Part shown: positions 15,923-25,488 of the stretch, in pieces | Numbering within the stretch: the first letter of the stretch is position 1 | How the letters are laid out: every line of letters starts with the position of its first letter | NCBI RefSeq assembly: GCF_900156175.1 | Contig: NZ_FTMV01000007.1 | Coordinates: 124,001-188,000, forward strand | Direction: 5' to 3' | DNA: 64,000 nucleotides | Source: Janthinobacterium sp. TND4EL3 | GTDB taxonomy: Bacteria > Pseudomonadota > Gammaproteobacteria > Burkholderiales > Burkholderiaceae_D | The notes under the pieces: model-generated | The model's input: the letters and a program-made list of their open reading frames with translations, nothing else | Told to the model about the DNA's origin: nothing | The model's database searches: none | Position numbers and translations under genes: made by a program

Positions 15923-17023
15923 CTACAGTTCGATATTGCTGCGGTACCATTCGTGGAAATGCTGCATGCCGTCTTCCATGGGCGATTGGTAAGGGCCCAC
16001 TTCGTTCACGCCGCGCGCCATCAGGACCTTGCGGCCCGCATCCATGCGCTGGGCGATTTCATCGTCCTCGACACAGGTTTCCATGTAGGCAGCCCGTTCC
16101 GCTTCGACGAGCTCGCGCTCGAACAGCACGATTTCTTCGGGGTAATAGAACTCGACCACGTTGCGCGTCTTTTGCGGACCCATCGGCCACAGGGTCGAGA
16201 CGACGAGCACGTGCGGATACCATTCGACCATGATGTTCGGATACAGGGTCAGCCAGATGGCGCCATACGGCGGCGGTTCGCCGCCGCGGAATTGCAGCAC
16301 CTGCTCCTGCCATTTCTTGTAGGCAGGGGAGCCGGCCTGCTGCAGGCCGCGGTGCACGCCCACCGTCTGCACGCTGTAATCCTTGCCGAATTCCCAGCGC
16401 AGGTCGTCGCAGCTGACAAAGCTGCCCAGGCCCGGGTGGAACGGTTCCACGTGATAATCCTCGAGGTAGACTTCGATGAAAGTCTTCCAGTTGTAGTCGC
16501 ACTCGTGGATTTCCACGTGGTCGAACATATAGCCGGAAAAATCGAGGTCTTTCGAGACGGACAAATCTTTCAATTTTTCCATCACGTTGTAGCCATTTTG
16601 CTCGAACAGCAAGCCATTCCAGCTTTGCAGCGGCGTTTTCGACAGGTTCAGGCACGGCGTCTCGGGGAAATGCGGCGCGCCCATCAGTTCACCCTTGAGG
16701 TCGTAGGTCCAGCGGTGCAGCGGGCAGACGATATGGTTCGCGTTGCCGCGGCCATTGAACATCAGCGCCTGCCGGTGACGGCACACGTTGGACAGCACTT
16801 CGATGCCATTGGCGTTGCGCACGAGCATGCGCCCTTCGTTCTCAGACGCCAGGGTCGCAAAATCGCCGGTTTCCGGCACCATCAGCGCATGCCCGACATA
16901 GCGCGGGCCGGCCTGGAATAATTGCTGCATTTCACGCTGCAACAGCGTTTCGTCAAAATAGACGTGGACCGGAAGTTGCGCGTTTGAGCGCGCCAGCTTG
17001 GCGTGAGTAGCCAGATCGGACAT
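15923..17023 (-). CDS. Rieske non-heme iron oxygenase, large subunit
   Basis: A 366-residue terminal oxygenase. The Rieske [2Fe-2S] ligands are Cys81-x-His83 and Cys100-x2-His103. The mononuclear iron site is in the segment TFIEVYLEDYHVEPFHPG, with Asp189, His191 and His196. The Asp bridge between neighbouring subunits (LEDYH) is intact. The start MSDLATH (17023) has a G-rich Shine-Dalgarno tract. The compact form with the phrase YNWKTFIEVYLEDYH resembles choline- or stachydrine-type and phenylpropionate-type oxygenases. No ferredoxin, reductase or small subunit is encoded nearby, so electrons must come from elsewhere; the substrate is unknown. Confidence 0.87.
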   Translation of the reverse strand: MSDLATHAKLARSNAQLPVHVYFDETLLQREMQQLFQAGPRYVGHALMVPETGDFATLASENEGRMLVRNANGIEVLSNVCRHRQALMFNGRGNANHIVCPLHRWTYDLKGELMGAPHFPETPCLNLSKTPLQSWNGLLFEQNGYNVMEKLKDLSVSKDLDFSGYMFDHVEIHECDYNWKTFIEVYLEDYHVEPFHPGLGSFVSCDDLRWEFGKDYSVQTVGVHRGLQQAGSPAYKKWQEQVLQFRGGEPPPYGAIWLTLYPNIMVEWYPHVLVVSTLWPMGPQKTRNVVEFYYPEEIVLFERELVEAERAAYMETCVEDDEIAQRMDAGRKVLMARGVNEVGPYQSPMEDGMQHFHEWYRSNIEL

Positions 17024-17428
17024 CCCAACCCCCCATAAATGTACAACGGTCAGCAGTGCCCCAGGCCATTCCCTGGGCAACCGCTACAGAGAGAAAGAAT
17101 CCGCAAAGACCTGAATTCAAAATTGTTGAAACGGTATTTCGGACAGAACCGGCGATTATAGCGCGGATCGGCCTCGGCATTGCCAACACCACCGGCAAAT
17201 CGCCTACTTTAATGAGAAAGATTGTCATTTGCCGTGCAATTTCCGGTAGCAAGGGGCGATTCGGCTAAAATCCACCGATTAACTGGCAACATCCCTCGTT
17301 TGAGCGCGCCGATTGCGCTTTAGTTTTCACTTAATAGTGTGGTTTGTTCTAAAATAACGCTTCTATGCTGGCCGGGAGTCCCCGGCGTCTCCCTACAAGC
17401 CCCTCGTGCCACGAAGAGATCTGAGTCT
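17024..17428. promoter_or_regulatory. divergent intergenic region, Rieske oxygenase / xseB
   Basis: 405 bases without a convincing gene. On the minus strand there is a perfect -10 TATAAT (17160-17155) for the oxygenase, with a TTGGCA 20 bases upstream of it. On the plus strand TTCACT (17326-17331), an 18-base spacer and TAAAAT (17350-17355) form a usable promoter for xseB-ispA-dxs, giving a leader of about 65 bases. The middle part is AT-richer than the genes around it. Confidence 0.5.
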
Positions 17429-17680
17429 ATGTCGAAGAAATTAACTGCCGCTGCCGCAGCGCCGGCCTCGTTTGAAGAGGCGATGGCGGAACTGGCGCAG
17501 CTGGTAACGCAAATGGAAGCGGGCCAGTTGCCGCTGGAAGCATCGGTCGCGGCCTACCAGCGCGGCTCGGAACTGGTCAAGTATTGCGCTACCCAGCTCG
17601 ATAGCGTCGAAGCGCAGGTGAAAGTTCTCGAAGGCGACATGTTGAAACCGTTCGTCGATGCCGGCGAGGCCGCACAATGA
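17429..17680 (+). CDS. xseB: exodeoxyribonuclease VII small subunit
   Basis: An 83-residue helical protein that with XseA forms exonuclease VII, a single-strand-specific exonuclease in the cytosol. The core SFEEAMAELAQLVTQMEAGQLPLEASVAAYQRG is the family signature; short Lys/Ala-rich ends flank it. Start ATG 17429 with AAGAGA upstream. Its TGA overlaps the ispA ATG (ATGA), the xseB-ispA-dxs order common in Proteobacteria. xseA is not in the window. Confidence 0.93.
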   Translation: MSKKLTAAAAAPASFEEAMAELAQLVTQMEAGQLPLEASVAAYQRGSELVKYCATQLDSVEAQVKVLEGDMLKPFVDAGEAAQ

Positions 17681-18588
17681 TGGCCAATGTGCAACAAGAC
17701 GGCGTCACCTTCGGCGACTGGATGCAAAGCACGCAGTCCGGCGTGGAAGCCCGCCTCGACGAGTTCCTGCCGGCGGCGGACGCGGTGCCGCACAAGCTGC
17801 ACGCGGCCATGCGCTACGCGCTCTTGGGCGGCGGCAAGCGCGTGCGCCCGCTGCTGGTGATGGCGGCAGGCGAACTGTTTGATGCCGATCAAGACACGCT
17901 CGCGCGCGCTGCCTGTGCGCTGGAAATGATTCACGTGTATTCGCTCGTGCATGACGACATGCCGTGCATGGATGACGATGCCTTGCGCCGTGGCAAGCCC
18001 ACCGTGCACATCGCCTACGATGAGGCGACGGCCCTGCTGGTCGGCGACGCGCTGCAATCGCAGGCCTTCATGCTGCTGGCCGACGGCGCGGCCATTCCAC
18101 CGGCGCGGCAGATGGCCATGGTCAAGCTGCTGGCGCACGCGTCCGGGTCCAGCGGCATGTGCGGCGGCCAGGCGATCGACCTCGACAGCGTCGGCCTGGC
18201 CCTGACCCTGCCGCAGCTGGAACAGATGCATCAACTCAAGACGGGCGCCTTGCTGCGCGCGGCCGTGATCCTCGGCGCGCTGGCGGGCAAGGACTTGACG
18301 GCGGACGAGATGACGGCGCTGAACGCCTATGCGCGCGCCGTCGGCCTGGCCTTCCAGGTGGTCGACGACGTGCTCGACGCGACGGCCGATTCGGCCACCC
18401 TGGGCAAGACGGCGGGCAAGGATGCGGCCGCCAACAAGCCCACTTACGTATCGATACTGGGGCTGGAACCATCGCGGGCCCTGGCAGAACAATTGCGGTG
18501 CGACGCCCATGCGGCGCTGGCGCCATTCGGGGACAAGGCACGCCGCCTGCGCGAGCTGGCAGACCTGGTCGTGCAGCGGAAGGCATAA
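17677..18588 (+). CDS. ispA: farnesyl diphosphate synthase (polyprenyl synthetase family)
   Basis: A 303-residue short-chain prenyltransferase condensing DMAPP or GPP with IPP to make farnesyl diphosphate for quinones and undecaprenyl carriers. The first Asp-rich motif is HDDMPCMDDDALRRGKPT (Asp ~93) and the second is VVDDVLDAT (~229); GGGKRVRPLL binds IPP. The two-residue insertion between the Asp pairs and the residues before the first motif (HVYSLVHDD) fit bacterial type II FPP synthases. The start overlaps the xseB stop; a second ATG three bases on is also possible. The dxs ATG follows its stop codon with no gap. Confidence 0.93.
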   Translation: MMANVQQDGVTFGDWMQSTQSGVEARLDEFLPAADAVPHKLHAAMRYALLGGGKRVRPLLVMAAGELFDADQDTLARAACALEMIHVYSLVHDDMPCMDDDALRRGKPTVHIAYDEATALLVGDALQSQAFMLLADGAAIPPARQMAMVKLLAHASGSSGMCGGQAIDLDSVGLALTLPQLEQMHQLKTGALLRAAVILGALAGKDLTADEMTALNAYARAVGLAFQVVDDVLDATADSATLGKTAGKDAAANKPTYVSILGLEPSRALAEQLRCDAHAALAPFGDKARRLRELADLVVQRKA

Positions 18589-20457
18589 ATGAAACTGTTA
18601 GAAACCATCAATGAACCAGCGCAAGTGCGCAAGCTGGCCCGCTCGCAACTGGTGCCGCTGGCGCAGGAATTGCGCAGCTTCCTGCTCGATTCCGTCTCCA
18701 AGACGGGCGGCCACCTGTCGTCCAACCTGGGCACGGTCGAGCTGACCGTCGCGCTGCATTACGTGTTCAACACGCCGCACGACCGCATCGTGTGGGACGT
18801 GGGCCACCAGACCTATTCGCACAAGATCCTGACGGGCCGGCGCGAGCGCATGCACACCTTGCGCCAGAAGGACGGCATTTCCGGCTTCCCCAAGCGTGAC
18901 GAGAGCGAATACGACACGTTTGGCACGGCGCACTCGTCGACGTCGATTTCCGCCGCGCTGGGCATGGCGCAGGCCGCCAAGATCAAGGGCGACCCGCTGC
19001 ACGCGATCGCCGTGATCGGCGACGGCTCGATGACGGCCGGCATGGCCTTCGAGGCGATGAACAATGCGGGCGTGCAGGAAGACGTCAACCTGCTGGTGAT
19101 CTTGAACGACAACGACATGTCGATCTCGCCGCCGGTGGGCGCGCTGAACCGCCACCTGGCGCGGCTGATGTCGGGCCAGTTCTATGCGGCGGCGAAAAAT
19201 GTTGGCAAATCCGTCTTGCCCGGCCCCGTGCTGGAACTGGCGAAGCGCTTTGAAGAGCACGCCAAGGGCATGGTCGTGCCCGCCACCATGTTCGAGGAAT
19301 TCGGTTTTAACTATATCGGCCCCATCGACGGCCACGACCTCGATTCGCTGATCCCGACCTTGCAAAATATCAAGCAATTGAAGGGTCCGCAATTCCTGCA
19401 CGTGGTCACCAAGAAGGGCCAGGGCTACAAGCTGGCCGAGGCGGAGCCGATCTTGTACCACGGCACGGGCAAGTTCAATCCGGCGGAAGGCATCAAGCCG
19501 GCCACGGCGCCGGCCAAGATGACGTACACGGAAGTGTTCGGCAACTGGCTGTGCGACATGGCCGCGCACGACAAGCGCCTGGTGGGCATCACGCCGGCCA
19601 TGCGCGAAGGCTCGGGCATGGTGAAATTCGAACAGCAATTCCCGACCCGCTATTTCGACGTCGGTATTGCCGAACAGCATTCCGTGACCTTCGGCGCGGG
19701 CCTGGCTTGCGAAGGCCTGAAACCCGTCGTGGCCATTTACTCGACCTTTTTGCAGCGCGCCTACGACCAGCTGATCCACGACGTGGCCCTGCAAAACCTG
19801 GACGTGACGTTCGCGCTGGACCGCGCCGGCCTGGTGGGCGCCGACGGCGCCACGCACGCGGGCAACTACGACATGGCGTTTTTGCGCTGCATCCCGAACA
19901 TGGTCGTCATGGCCGCGTCCGACGAAAACGAATGCCGCCAGATGCTGACCACGGGCTACCATTATCCGGGCCCGGCCGCCATCCGCTATCCGCGCGGCGC
20001 CGGCACGGGGGCTGCCATCGTGCCGGAACTGAGCAGCATCGAGATCGGCAAGGGCGAACTCAAGCGCCAGGGCAAGCGCATCGCCATCCTGGCCTTCGGT
20101 TCCATGGTGGCACCTAGCGTGGCGGCCGGTGACAAGCTCGACGCGACGGTGGCCAACATGCGCTTCGTCAAGCCGCTCGACGTGGCGCTGGTGAAACAGC
20201 TGGCTGCCGAGCACGATTATCTGGTGACGGTGGAAGAGGGCTGCATCATGGGCGGCGCCGGTTCGGCCGTGGCCGAGGCGCTGGCGGCCGAAGGGATCGT
20301 CAAGCCGATTCTGATGCTGGGCTTGCCCGACGTCTTCATCGACCATGGCGACCCCGTGCAACTGCTGAAAAGCGTGGGCCTGGACGCCGCCGGCATCGCC
20401 GCGTCGATCGAGCAGCGCTTCCCGTCCGCCGGCCCCCGCCTGGCCATGGTCAGCTAA
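18589..20457 (+). CDS. dxs: 1-deoxy-D-xylulose-5-phosphate synthase
   Basis: A 622-residue thiamine-diphosphate enzyme catalysing the first step of the MEP isoprenoid pathway from pyruvate and glyceraldehyde 3-phosphate. The N-terminal domain shows [15 protein letters not shown] and the TPP motif [18 protein letters not shown]. The central transketolase-like domain has [18 protein letters not shown], with Glu of AEQH activating the cofactor, and [15 protein letters not shown]. The C-terminal transketolase domain follows. Length is the family norm. It is the last gene of the operon and is followed by a terminator. Confidence 0.96.
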   Translation: MKLLETINEPAQVRKLARSQLVPLAQELRSFLLDSVSKTGGHLSSNLGTVELTVALHYVFNTPHDRIVWDVGHQTYSHKILTGRRERMHTLRQKDGISGFPKRDESEYDTFGTAHSSTSISAALGMAQAAKIKGDPLHAIAVIGDGSMTAGMAFEAMNNAGVQEDVNLLVILNDNDMSISPPVGALNRHLARLMSGQFYAAAKNVGKSVLPGPVLELAKRFEEHAKGMVVPATMFEEFGFNYIGPIDGHDLDSLIPTLQNIKQLKGPQFLHVVTKKGQGYKLAEAEPILYHGTGKFNPAEGIKPATAPAKMTYTEVFGNWLCDMAAHDKRLVGITPAMREGSGMVKFEQQFPTRYFDVGIAEQHSVTFGAGLACEGLKPVVAIYSTFLQRAYDQLIHDVALQNLDVTFALDRAGLVGADGATHAGNYDMAFLRCIPNMVVMAASDENECRQMLTTGYHYPGPAAIRYPRGAGTGAAIVPELSSIEIGKGELKRQGKRIAILAFGSMVAPSVAAGDKLDATVANMRFVKPLDVALVKQLAAEHDYLVTVEEGCIMGGAGSAVAEALAAEGIVKPILMLGLPDVFIDHGDPVQLLKSVGLDAAGIAASIEQRFPSAGPRLAMVS

Positions 20458-20477
20458 GCTTGCTTGTACACATGAAC

Positions 20478-20504
20478 AGCGGCACTGCGGTGCCGCTTTT
20501 TTTT
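20478..20504 (+). terminator. rho-independent terminator after dxs
   Basis: AGCGGCAC (20478-20485) pairs with GTGCCGCT (20490-20497) across a TGCG loop and runs into eight T. Confidence 0.9.
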
Positions 20505-20562
20505 GCCTGCAGGAATTTTACGCTGCACTGCAACATTTTTCGGCGGGGAATGCTACGATGTC

Positions 20563-20582
20563 GCTTTGATACCTTTCAAAGC
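20563..20582 (+). repeat. 7-bp inverted repeat just before the FUSC gene
   Basis: GCTTTGA (20563-20569) and TCAAAGC (20576-20582) are a perfect inverted repeat with a six-base spacer, ending six bases before the TTG start. It could be an operator or an RNA hairpin over the start site. Confidence 0.45.
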
Positions 20583-20587
20583 TGATC

Positions 20588-22714
20588 TTGCATTTCAGGA
20601 AACTTCACCGCCGTTCACGCGCACTGGCCGGCCGCTGGCTGACGGGCTTGCACGCCTACACCGACAGCCTGGCGCAGCGCCGCCCCCTGTGGATGGTCAC
20701 CCTGGCCATCGATGAAACGAATCTGTCCGAGGGTTTGCGGGCCGCCTGCGCCTCAAGCGCCATGCTGCTGCTGGGCTTGCTGTTCGACCATCCCGATTTT
20801 TCCTGGGCCGCCATCGGCGCCTTCTGGACTTGCCTGGCCGATGCGGCCGGCACGCGGCGCATGCGTTTTGTGTCGATGGTGGGCTTCGGCCTGCTGTCGA
20901 CCGTCGTGGGCGGGCTGGCGGCGCTGGCGGCCGGCCATGGCGTGGCGACGGCGGCCCTCGCCGTGCTGCTGTTTTCCTGGGCCGGCGCGCTGGCGCGCAT
21001 CTGGGGCGCGGCCACGGCGCAAGTGGCCATCCTGGCGGCCACGGCTTGCGTGGTCATGGTCACGCATCCGCTGGACTCGATGACGCAGAGCGCGCCTTTC
21101 CTGGGCCTGTACATGTTCGGCTGCCTGTTCGCCACCGTGCTCAGCTTTACGGTGTGGCGCATCCATCCTTTCAGCCCGAGCAGGCGCGCGCTGCGCGCCG
21201 CGTATTCGCGCCTGGCCGGCATCGCGCGCGACAATGCGCGCTTTCTCGAACATGATCCGGCGCAAGGCGACTTTGCCGCGCATGGCGCCAGCTACCGCTC
21301 GCAGGCGCGCGCCGCGCTGGAAGCGGCCCGCGTGGCGCTGGCCGCCGTGCCGCCGTCGCGGGCGGGCCGCAGCGCCCTGTACGACAACCTGCTGCTGGCC
21401 CTCAGCGACGCCGAACGCATCTTCGCCTACCTGATCGCCGTCACGCATACCTGCGAGCGCGAGCAGCAGCGGCTGCGCCAGGACCCGCGCGCGCGGCGCA
21501 GCCTGGAAGTGATGGCCGTGCTGCTGCGCCGCCTGGGGCAGGCCGTGCAGCGCCGTCCGGAAACGCCGCCGCTGGAGTTGCAGCGCCGCCTGGCCGCCTG
21601 CGGACGGCGGCTGGAAGCGGCGCTGGGCGCCTTGCTGCCGCTGCGCCTGAACGTGGAATTCATGGACCTGGGCATGCCGCGCGCCACGCAGCTGCCGTGG
21701 CGCGAGGTGGCCCTGCTGGCGCTGGCGCAGGCGTGGCAGACGCTGAAGGTCAACGCCACGCCGCAGTCGCTGAGCTGGCGCCACGCGGCGCGCGTGTCGC
21801 TGGCGACGACGGCCGGTTTTTTGCTGGTCGAGGCGCTGCACATCCCGTTCGGCTACTGGGCCACCATGGCGACCTTATTGATATTGCAGCCGTCCGTGTC
21901 GACCACCTGGCCGCGCGGCATCGAGCGCGTGGCCGGCAGCGTGCTGGGAGCCGTGCTGGCCGTGCTGATCGGCCTCGTCATTTACACGCCGCTGGGCATT
22001 TCGCTCGTGGTGTTTCCCCTGATTGTCGCCACCATGGCCTTGCGCCGTGTCAGCTACAGCCTGCACGTGCTGTTCATGACGCCGGCCTTCGTGCTGGTGG
22101 CCGACTATGCGGCGCCGGCCAGCGAGATGGTGTATGCCGTGAGCCGCCTGGGCAACAATGTGCTCGGCTGCGTGCTGGCCCTGCTGGCCACGTTTTACCT
22201 GTGGCCCGACCGCGAAGCGGATGACCTGGATCAGCGCCTGGCAAACGCCGTCTCGGCCAACCTGAAATACCTGCTGGCCGTGCTGGCGGCCGGCGGTAAA
22301 TGGGATAGCGCGATTGCGCGCCTGCGCCGCGAGGCGGGACTGGCCAGTAATAACGCGGAGCAAGTCCTGCAGCGTCTGCGCATCGAGCGCCGCCTGGACC
22401 GCAGCGAGGGCGTGGGCCTGGCCGCCTTGCGCACCTTGCCGCTGCTGCGCCGCGTGGCGGGCAGCACGGCGCGCATCAGCCTCAGTCCCCAGGCCGAGCC
22501 GGCCACGCCCGAGCTGCAGCAGTGGATCGCCGCCGTCAGCGCGGAAATCGATGCGCTGCTGCGCGGTGAAGCCGATGTCGGCGCGCCCGGCCAGTGCGCC
22601 AGCGCGGGCCTGACGCCCCTGCAGGCCGACGCCGTGGCGCAGGTGCAGATGCTGCGCGGCTTGCTGCGCGACCATCTGCATGCGCAGCCGGATAAGGTGG
22701 CGGCGCCCGCATGA
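20588..22714 (+). CDS. FUSC-family (fusaric-acid-resistance-like / YccS-like) membrane protein
   Basis: A 708-residue protein with two membrane blocks separated by a soluble domain. The first block (about residues 50-200) holds five to six helices including FSWAAIGAFWTCLADA. A helical Arg-rich cytoplasmic domain follows (about 200-400). The second block (about 400-550) includes PFGYWATMATLLILQPSVSTTWPRGIERVAGSVLGA, the conserved FUSC motif. A ~150-residue soluble tail ends the chain. Members act in efflux of aromatic or organic acids. The TTG at 20588 has no clear ribosome-binding site; an ATG at 20695 is an alternative. No MFP or outer-membrane partner is adjacent. Confidence 0.85.
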   Translation: MHFRKLHRRSRALAGRWLTGLHAYTDSLAQRRPLWMVTLAIDETNLSEGLRAACASSAMLLLGLLFDHPDFSWAAIGAFWTCLADAAGTRRMRFVSMVGFGLLSTVVGGLAALAAGHGVATAALAVLLFSWAGALARIWGAATAQVAILAATACVVMVTHPLDSMTQSAPFLGLYMFGCLFATVLSFTVWRIHPFSPSRRALRAAYSRLAGIARDNARFLEHDPAQGDFAAHGASYRSQARAALEAARVALAAVPPSRAGRSALYDNLLLALSDAERIFAYLIAVTHTCEREQQRLRQDPRARRSLEVMAVLLRRLGQAVQRRPETPPLELQRRLAACGRRLEAALGALLPLRLNVEFMDLGMPRATQLPWREVALLALAQAWQTLKVNATPQSLSWRHAARVSLATTAGFLLVEALHIPFGYWATMATLLILQPSVSTTWPRGIERVAGSVLGAVLAVLIGLVIYTPLGISLVVFPLIVATMALRRVSYSLHVLFMTPAFVLVADYAAPASEMVYAVSRLGNNVLGCVLALLATFYLWPDREADDLDQRLANAVSANLKYLLAVLAAGGKWDSAIARLRREAGLASNNAEQVLQRLRIERRLDRSEGVGLAALRTLPLLRRVAGSTARISLSPQAEPATPELQQWIAAVSAEIDALLRGEADVGAPGQCASAGLTPLQADAVAQVQMLRGLLRDHLHAQPDKVAAPA

Positions 22715-22797
22715 GCGGAGGGCGTGGCGCGGACGCAACAGGCCGCCGCGAAATTTTTACGCGCGTCAAAAAATAGCCGTGTCTTGGTCTTCCTGCA

Positions 22798-22830
22798 TTG
22801 CAAATGCAAATAGCAATCGTTATCATTTGC
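22798..22830 (+). promoter_or_regulatory. sigma-70 promoter overlapped by a Fur box
   Basis: TTGCAA (22798-22803), a 17-base spacer and TATCAT (22821-22826) form a promoter. TAGCAATCGTTATCA (22811-22825) fits the 7-1-7 Fur consensus, the right half at six of seven positions, and GCAAATG/CATTTGC (22800-22806 / 22824-22830) extend the symmetry. Iron-loaded Fur bound here would block the promoter of the receptor-peroxidase operon. Confidence 0.65.
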
Positions 22831-22880
22831 AATTGGCAGCATGGTACGGCGGCACTGGCTCGTTGAGTGGGGGCGGCATC

Positions 22881-25469
22881 ATGAGACTGTCTCTTCCTTT
22901 TCGCAGTTTCAAGGTGTTCATGTCTTCCATTCTTAACTTGCGCCAGTCCGTACTGGCCATTGGCCTGGCCTGTGGCGCCGGCGCCGCCACCCCGTTTGCC
23001 TACGCCGCCGAGGCCGACTCCGAAGAACCCGCGCCGCAAGTGCTGCCCGAAGTGCGGCTGCAGGCCGAGCGGGTATCGGTGGGCGAACAGCGCCTGGACC
23101 GGCGCCAGATCGAAGCGATGAATGGCATCGACGGCAATATCACGAGTTTGTTGCGCATCAATCCCAGCGTGCAATTCGATAACAAGCAGCAAGCGTCCGC
23201 CACCCAGGGCGAACTGGCACCGGCCGACATCAGCATCAACGGCGCCAAGTTCTACGACAATCTGTATCAAATGGACGGCATGTCCTTCAACAACGATATC
23301 GGCCCCGCCAGCAGCGGCACCAACGTCAACGCCACGCCGCCGTCGGCCAGCCAGGGCTTTGCCGTCGACACCAGCCTGCTGTGCGACGTGACGGTGCTCG
23401 ATGCGAACATCGGCGCCGAATATGGCCGCTTCAAGGGCGGCGTGGTCAAGGCCAATACCTGCGCCCCTACGCGCAAGCTGGCCGGCCAGATGTCCGTCGA
23501 AAGCACGCGCTCGTCGTGGATGCAATACAAGCTCAGCGACAGCCAGAAGGACAGCGCCGCCCAGTCGGCATCGGCCGCCTTGCAGCCCGAGTTTGAAAAG
23601 TGGACCTACCGCGCGGCGCTGCAGGGCAAGGTGACGGAGAATTTCAGCCTGATCGGCAGTTTCATCCGCAAGACGTCGGAAATTCCCTTGAAAGGCTATG
23701 CCAACGGCTTGATCAGTGAAGGCGACGCCAACCGCAAGGTGCAACGACGGGGCAACGATAACGTCTTTGTGCGCGGCTTCTGGACCATCACTCCCGGCGT
23801 GCTGGCCGACTTTTCCGTCATGCATGCGCCGTCCGATGGCGACTATTTCATCGCCAGCGCCAGGAACAGCAACTTCCATCTGAAGAGCGGCGGCGACGCC
23901 TACAACCTGGGCCTGAGCCATCCGCTGGCGCTGCTGGGCAAGGCGACGGTGGAACACCGCCTGAGCTGGAAGAAAATGGACAGCTCGCGCGGTGCGGACG
24001 AGAGCAACTGGAAACTGTGGCGCTATTCGAGCGACAAGAACTGGGGCGTCAAGACGGGCACGGGCGCCTCCGGCTGGAACAGCAGCGAAGGCGGTTGGGG
24101 CGACGTGGACCAGCAACAGAAAAACGTCGACTATCAGGGCAAGCTGAAGTGGGAACCGCTGGACTGGCTGGGCATGTCGCACACCTTCCAGGCGGGCCTG
24201 GAACTGGGCACGCAGACGTCCAGCTATCGCCGCAATACCACCTACGAACAGTACACGGCGTCGCTCAACACCAACACCTGCAATATGGTGGGCGGCGGGG
24301 TGGATACGCAGTTTTGCTCGCTGGCAACGCCATGGAATGCCGCCGCCAACGTGCGCGGCCAGTACCTGGCGTCGCGCATCATTTATTACGCGGGCGCCTA
24401 TGAGTTGAGCAACAAGACGCGTGGCGCCTTCCTGCAGGACGATATCCGGGCGGGCGACGTGCGCCTGCGCCTGGGCGTGCGCTACGATGCGGACGACCTG
24501 GCGCCGAAGTCGAGCATCGCGCCGCGCCTGTCCGCCTTCTGGGATGTGGCGGGCAAGGGCACGACGCAGGTCGAGCTGGGCGCCAACCGCTACTATGGCC
24601 GCAATTTCTTCGACTTCTACGCGCAGTCGAAGCGCCTGGCACTGCAGACGAAGGCGCAGACGCGCACCCTGTCGGGCGGCTTGCTGAAGGACTGGGCGGC
24701 GCCCGAGATGGCCGCCAACTGGGCCTGGTACCAGCTGGGCGACATGAAAACGCCATACACGGACGAGAAAATGCTGGGCATCAGCCATCTATGGGGCGGC
24801 GTGAAGTGGAGCGCCAAGCGCGTGCTGCGCGCGGGCCGCGACGAGATGGTGCAGCACCTGGCATCGGCCGCCAATTATTATTGGGACAATATCGGCCGCA
24901 CCGACAGCAAGGTATGGACGCTGGCCGCCGAAACGGCCCGTCCCCTGCGCTGGGGCGGCAGCAGCACGCAGGTGCAGTTCGGCTTTGACCACACGCGCAC
25001 CAGCTCGTCGCACGCCAGTTACGATGACACCCTGAGCAATCTCGCGGGCGACCTGGACGAGTATATCTATTACCAGGGCAAGTTCGTGCGCTGGATCGAC
25101 CGTCCGGCGAATAACTACAACCGTCCCTGGACGGCGCGCCTGCTGCTGTCGACCGATGTGCCCGCGTACCGCCTGAAGGTGGATAACTTCCTGCGCATGC
25201 GGGGGCCGGAAACGGGCATGGTCGCGACGGGCGAGGCGAAGCTGTTCGAGGATGGCGTGGCCAATGTCTACCGGGACGAAACGGTCGGCAAGTCCTTCAC
25301 CTGGGACATGCGCGTGCAGTACGCGCTGCCGCAGACGGGGCCGGGCGAAGGCTACCTGAACCTGGGTATCGAAAATGTCACCAACCGCAGCAATCCGCTG
25401 TTCCAGGCCAGCGAGACGGTGTATGAAAAAGGCCGCCAGTTCACGCTGGAACTCGGCTACCGCTTCTAA
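22881..25469 (+). CDS. TonB-dependent outer-membrane receptor
   Basis: An 862-residue outer-membrane beta-barrel transporter. The chosen start is 22881 (GAGTGGGGG upstream); an internal ATG at 22920 would give a more compact signal peptide (LAIGLACGAGAATPFAYAA). The plug domain covers about residues 55-240 (PEVRLQAERVS as TonB-box region, NITSLLRINPSVQ, DISINGAKFYDNLYQMDGM, IGAEYGRFKGGVV). The rest is barrel, ending in a C-terminal ELGYRF with terminal Phe for BAM recognition. Two cysteine pairs (LLCDVT/NTCAP and NTCNMV/TQFCS) could form extracellular disulfides. A Fur-box promoter precedes it and a di-heme peroxidase gene follows 19 bases after its stop. The ligand is unknown. Confidence 0.87.
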   Translation: MRLSLPFRSFKVFMSSILNLRQSVLAIGLACGAGAATPFAYAAEADSEEPAPQVLPEVRLQAERVSVGEQRLDRRQIEAMNGIDGNITSLLRINPSVQFDNKQQASATQGELAPADISINGAKFYDNLYQMDGMSFNNDIGPASSGTNVNATPPSASQGFAVDTSLLCDVTVLDANIGAEYGRFKGGVVKANTCAPTRKLAGQMSVESTRSSWMQYKLSDSQKDSAAQSASAALQPEFEKWTYRAALQGKVTENFSLIGSFIRKTSEIPLKGYANGLISEGDANRKVQRRGNDNVFVRGFWTITPGVLADFSVMHAPSDGDYFIASARNSNFHLKSGGDAYNLGLSHPLALLGKATVEHRLSWKKMDSSRGADESNWKLWRYSSDKNWGVKTGTGASGWNSSEGGWGDVDQQQKNVDYQGKLKWEPLDWLGMSHTFQAGLELGTQTSSYRRNTTYEQYTASLNTNTCNMVGGGVDTQFCSLATPWNAAANVRGQYLASRIIYYAGAYELSNKTRGAFLQDDIRAGDVRLRLGVRYDADDLAPKSSIAPRLSAFWDVAGKGTTQVELGANRYYGRNFFDFYAQSKRLALQTKAQTRTLSGGLLKDWAAPEMAANWAWYQLGDMKTPYTDEKMLGISHLWGGVKWSAKRVLRAGRDEMVQHLASAANYYWDNIGRTDSKVWTLAAETARPLRWGGSSTQVQFGFDHTRTSSSHASYDDTLSNLAGDLDEYIYYQGKFVRWIDRPANNYNRPWTARLLLSTDVPAYRLKVDNFLRMRGPETGMVATGEAKLFEDGVANVYRDETVGKSFTWDMRVQYALPQTGPGEGYLNLGIENVTNRSNPLFQASETVYEKGRQFTLELGYRF

Positions 25470-25488
25470 TGAACGTATCGGCAGGCGC

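Noticed and set aside
20588-25469. FUSC gene and TonB receptor as one operon
   Set aside because: They are 166 bases apart, and a separate Fur-box promoter precedes the receptor.
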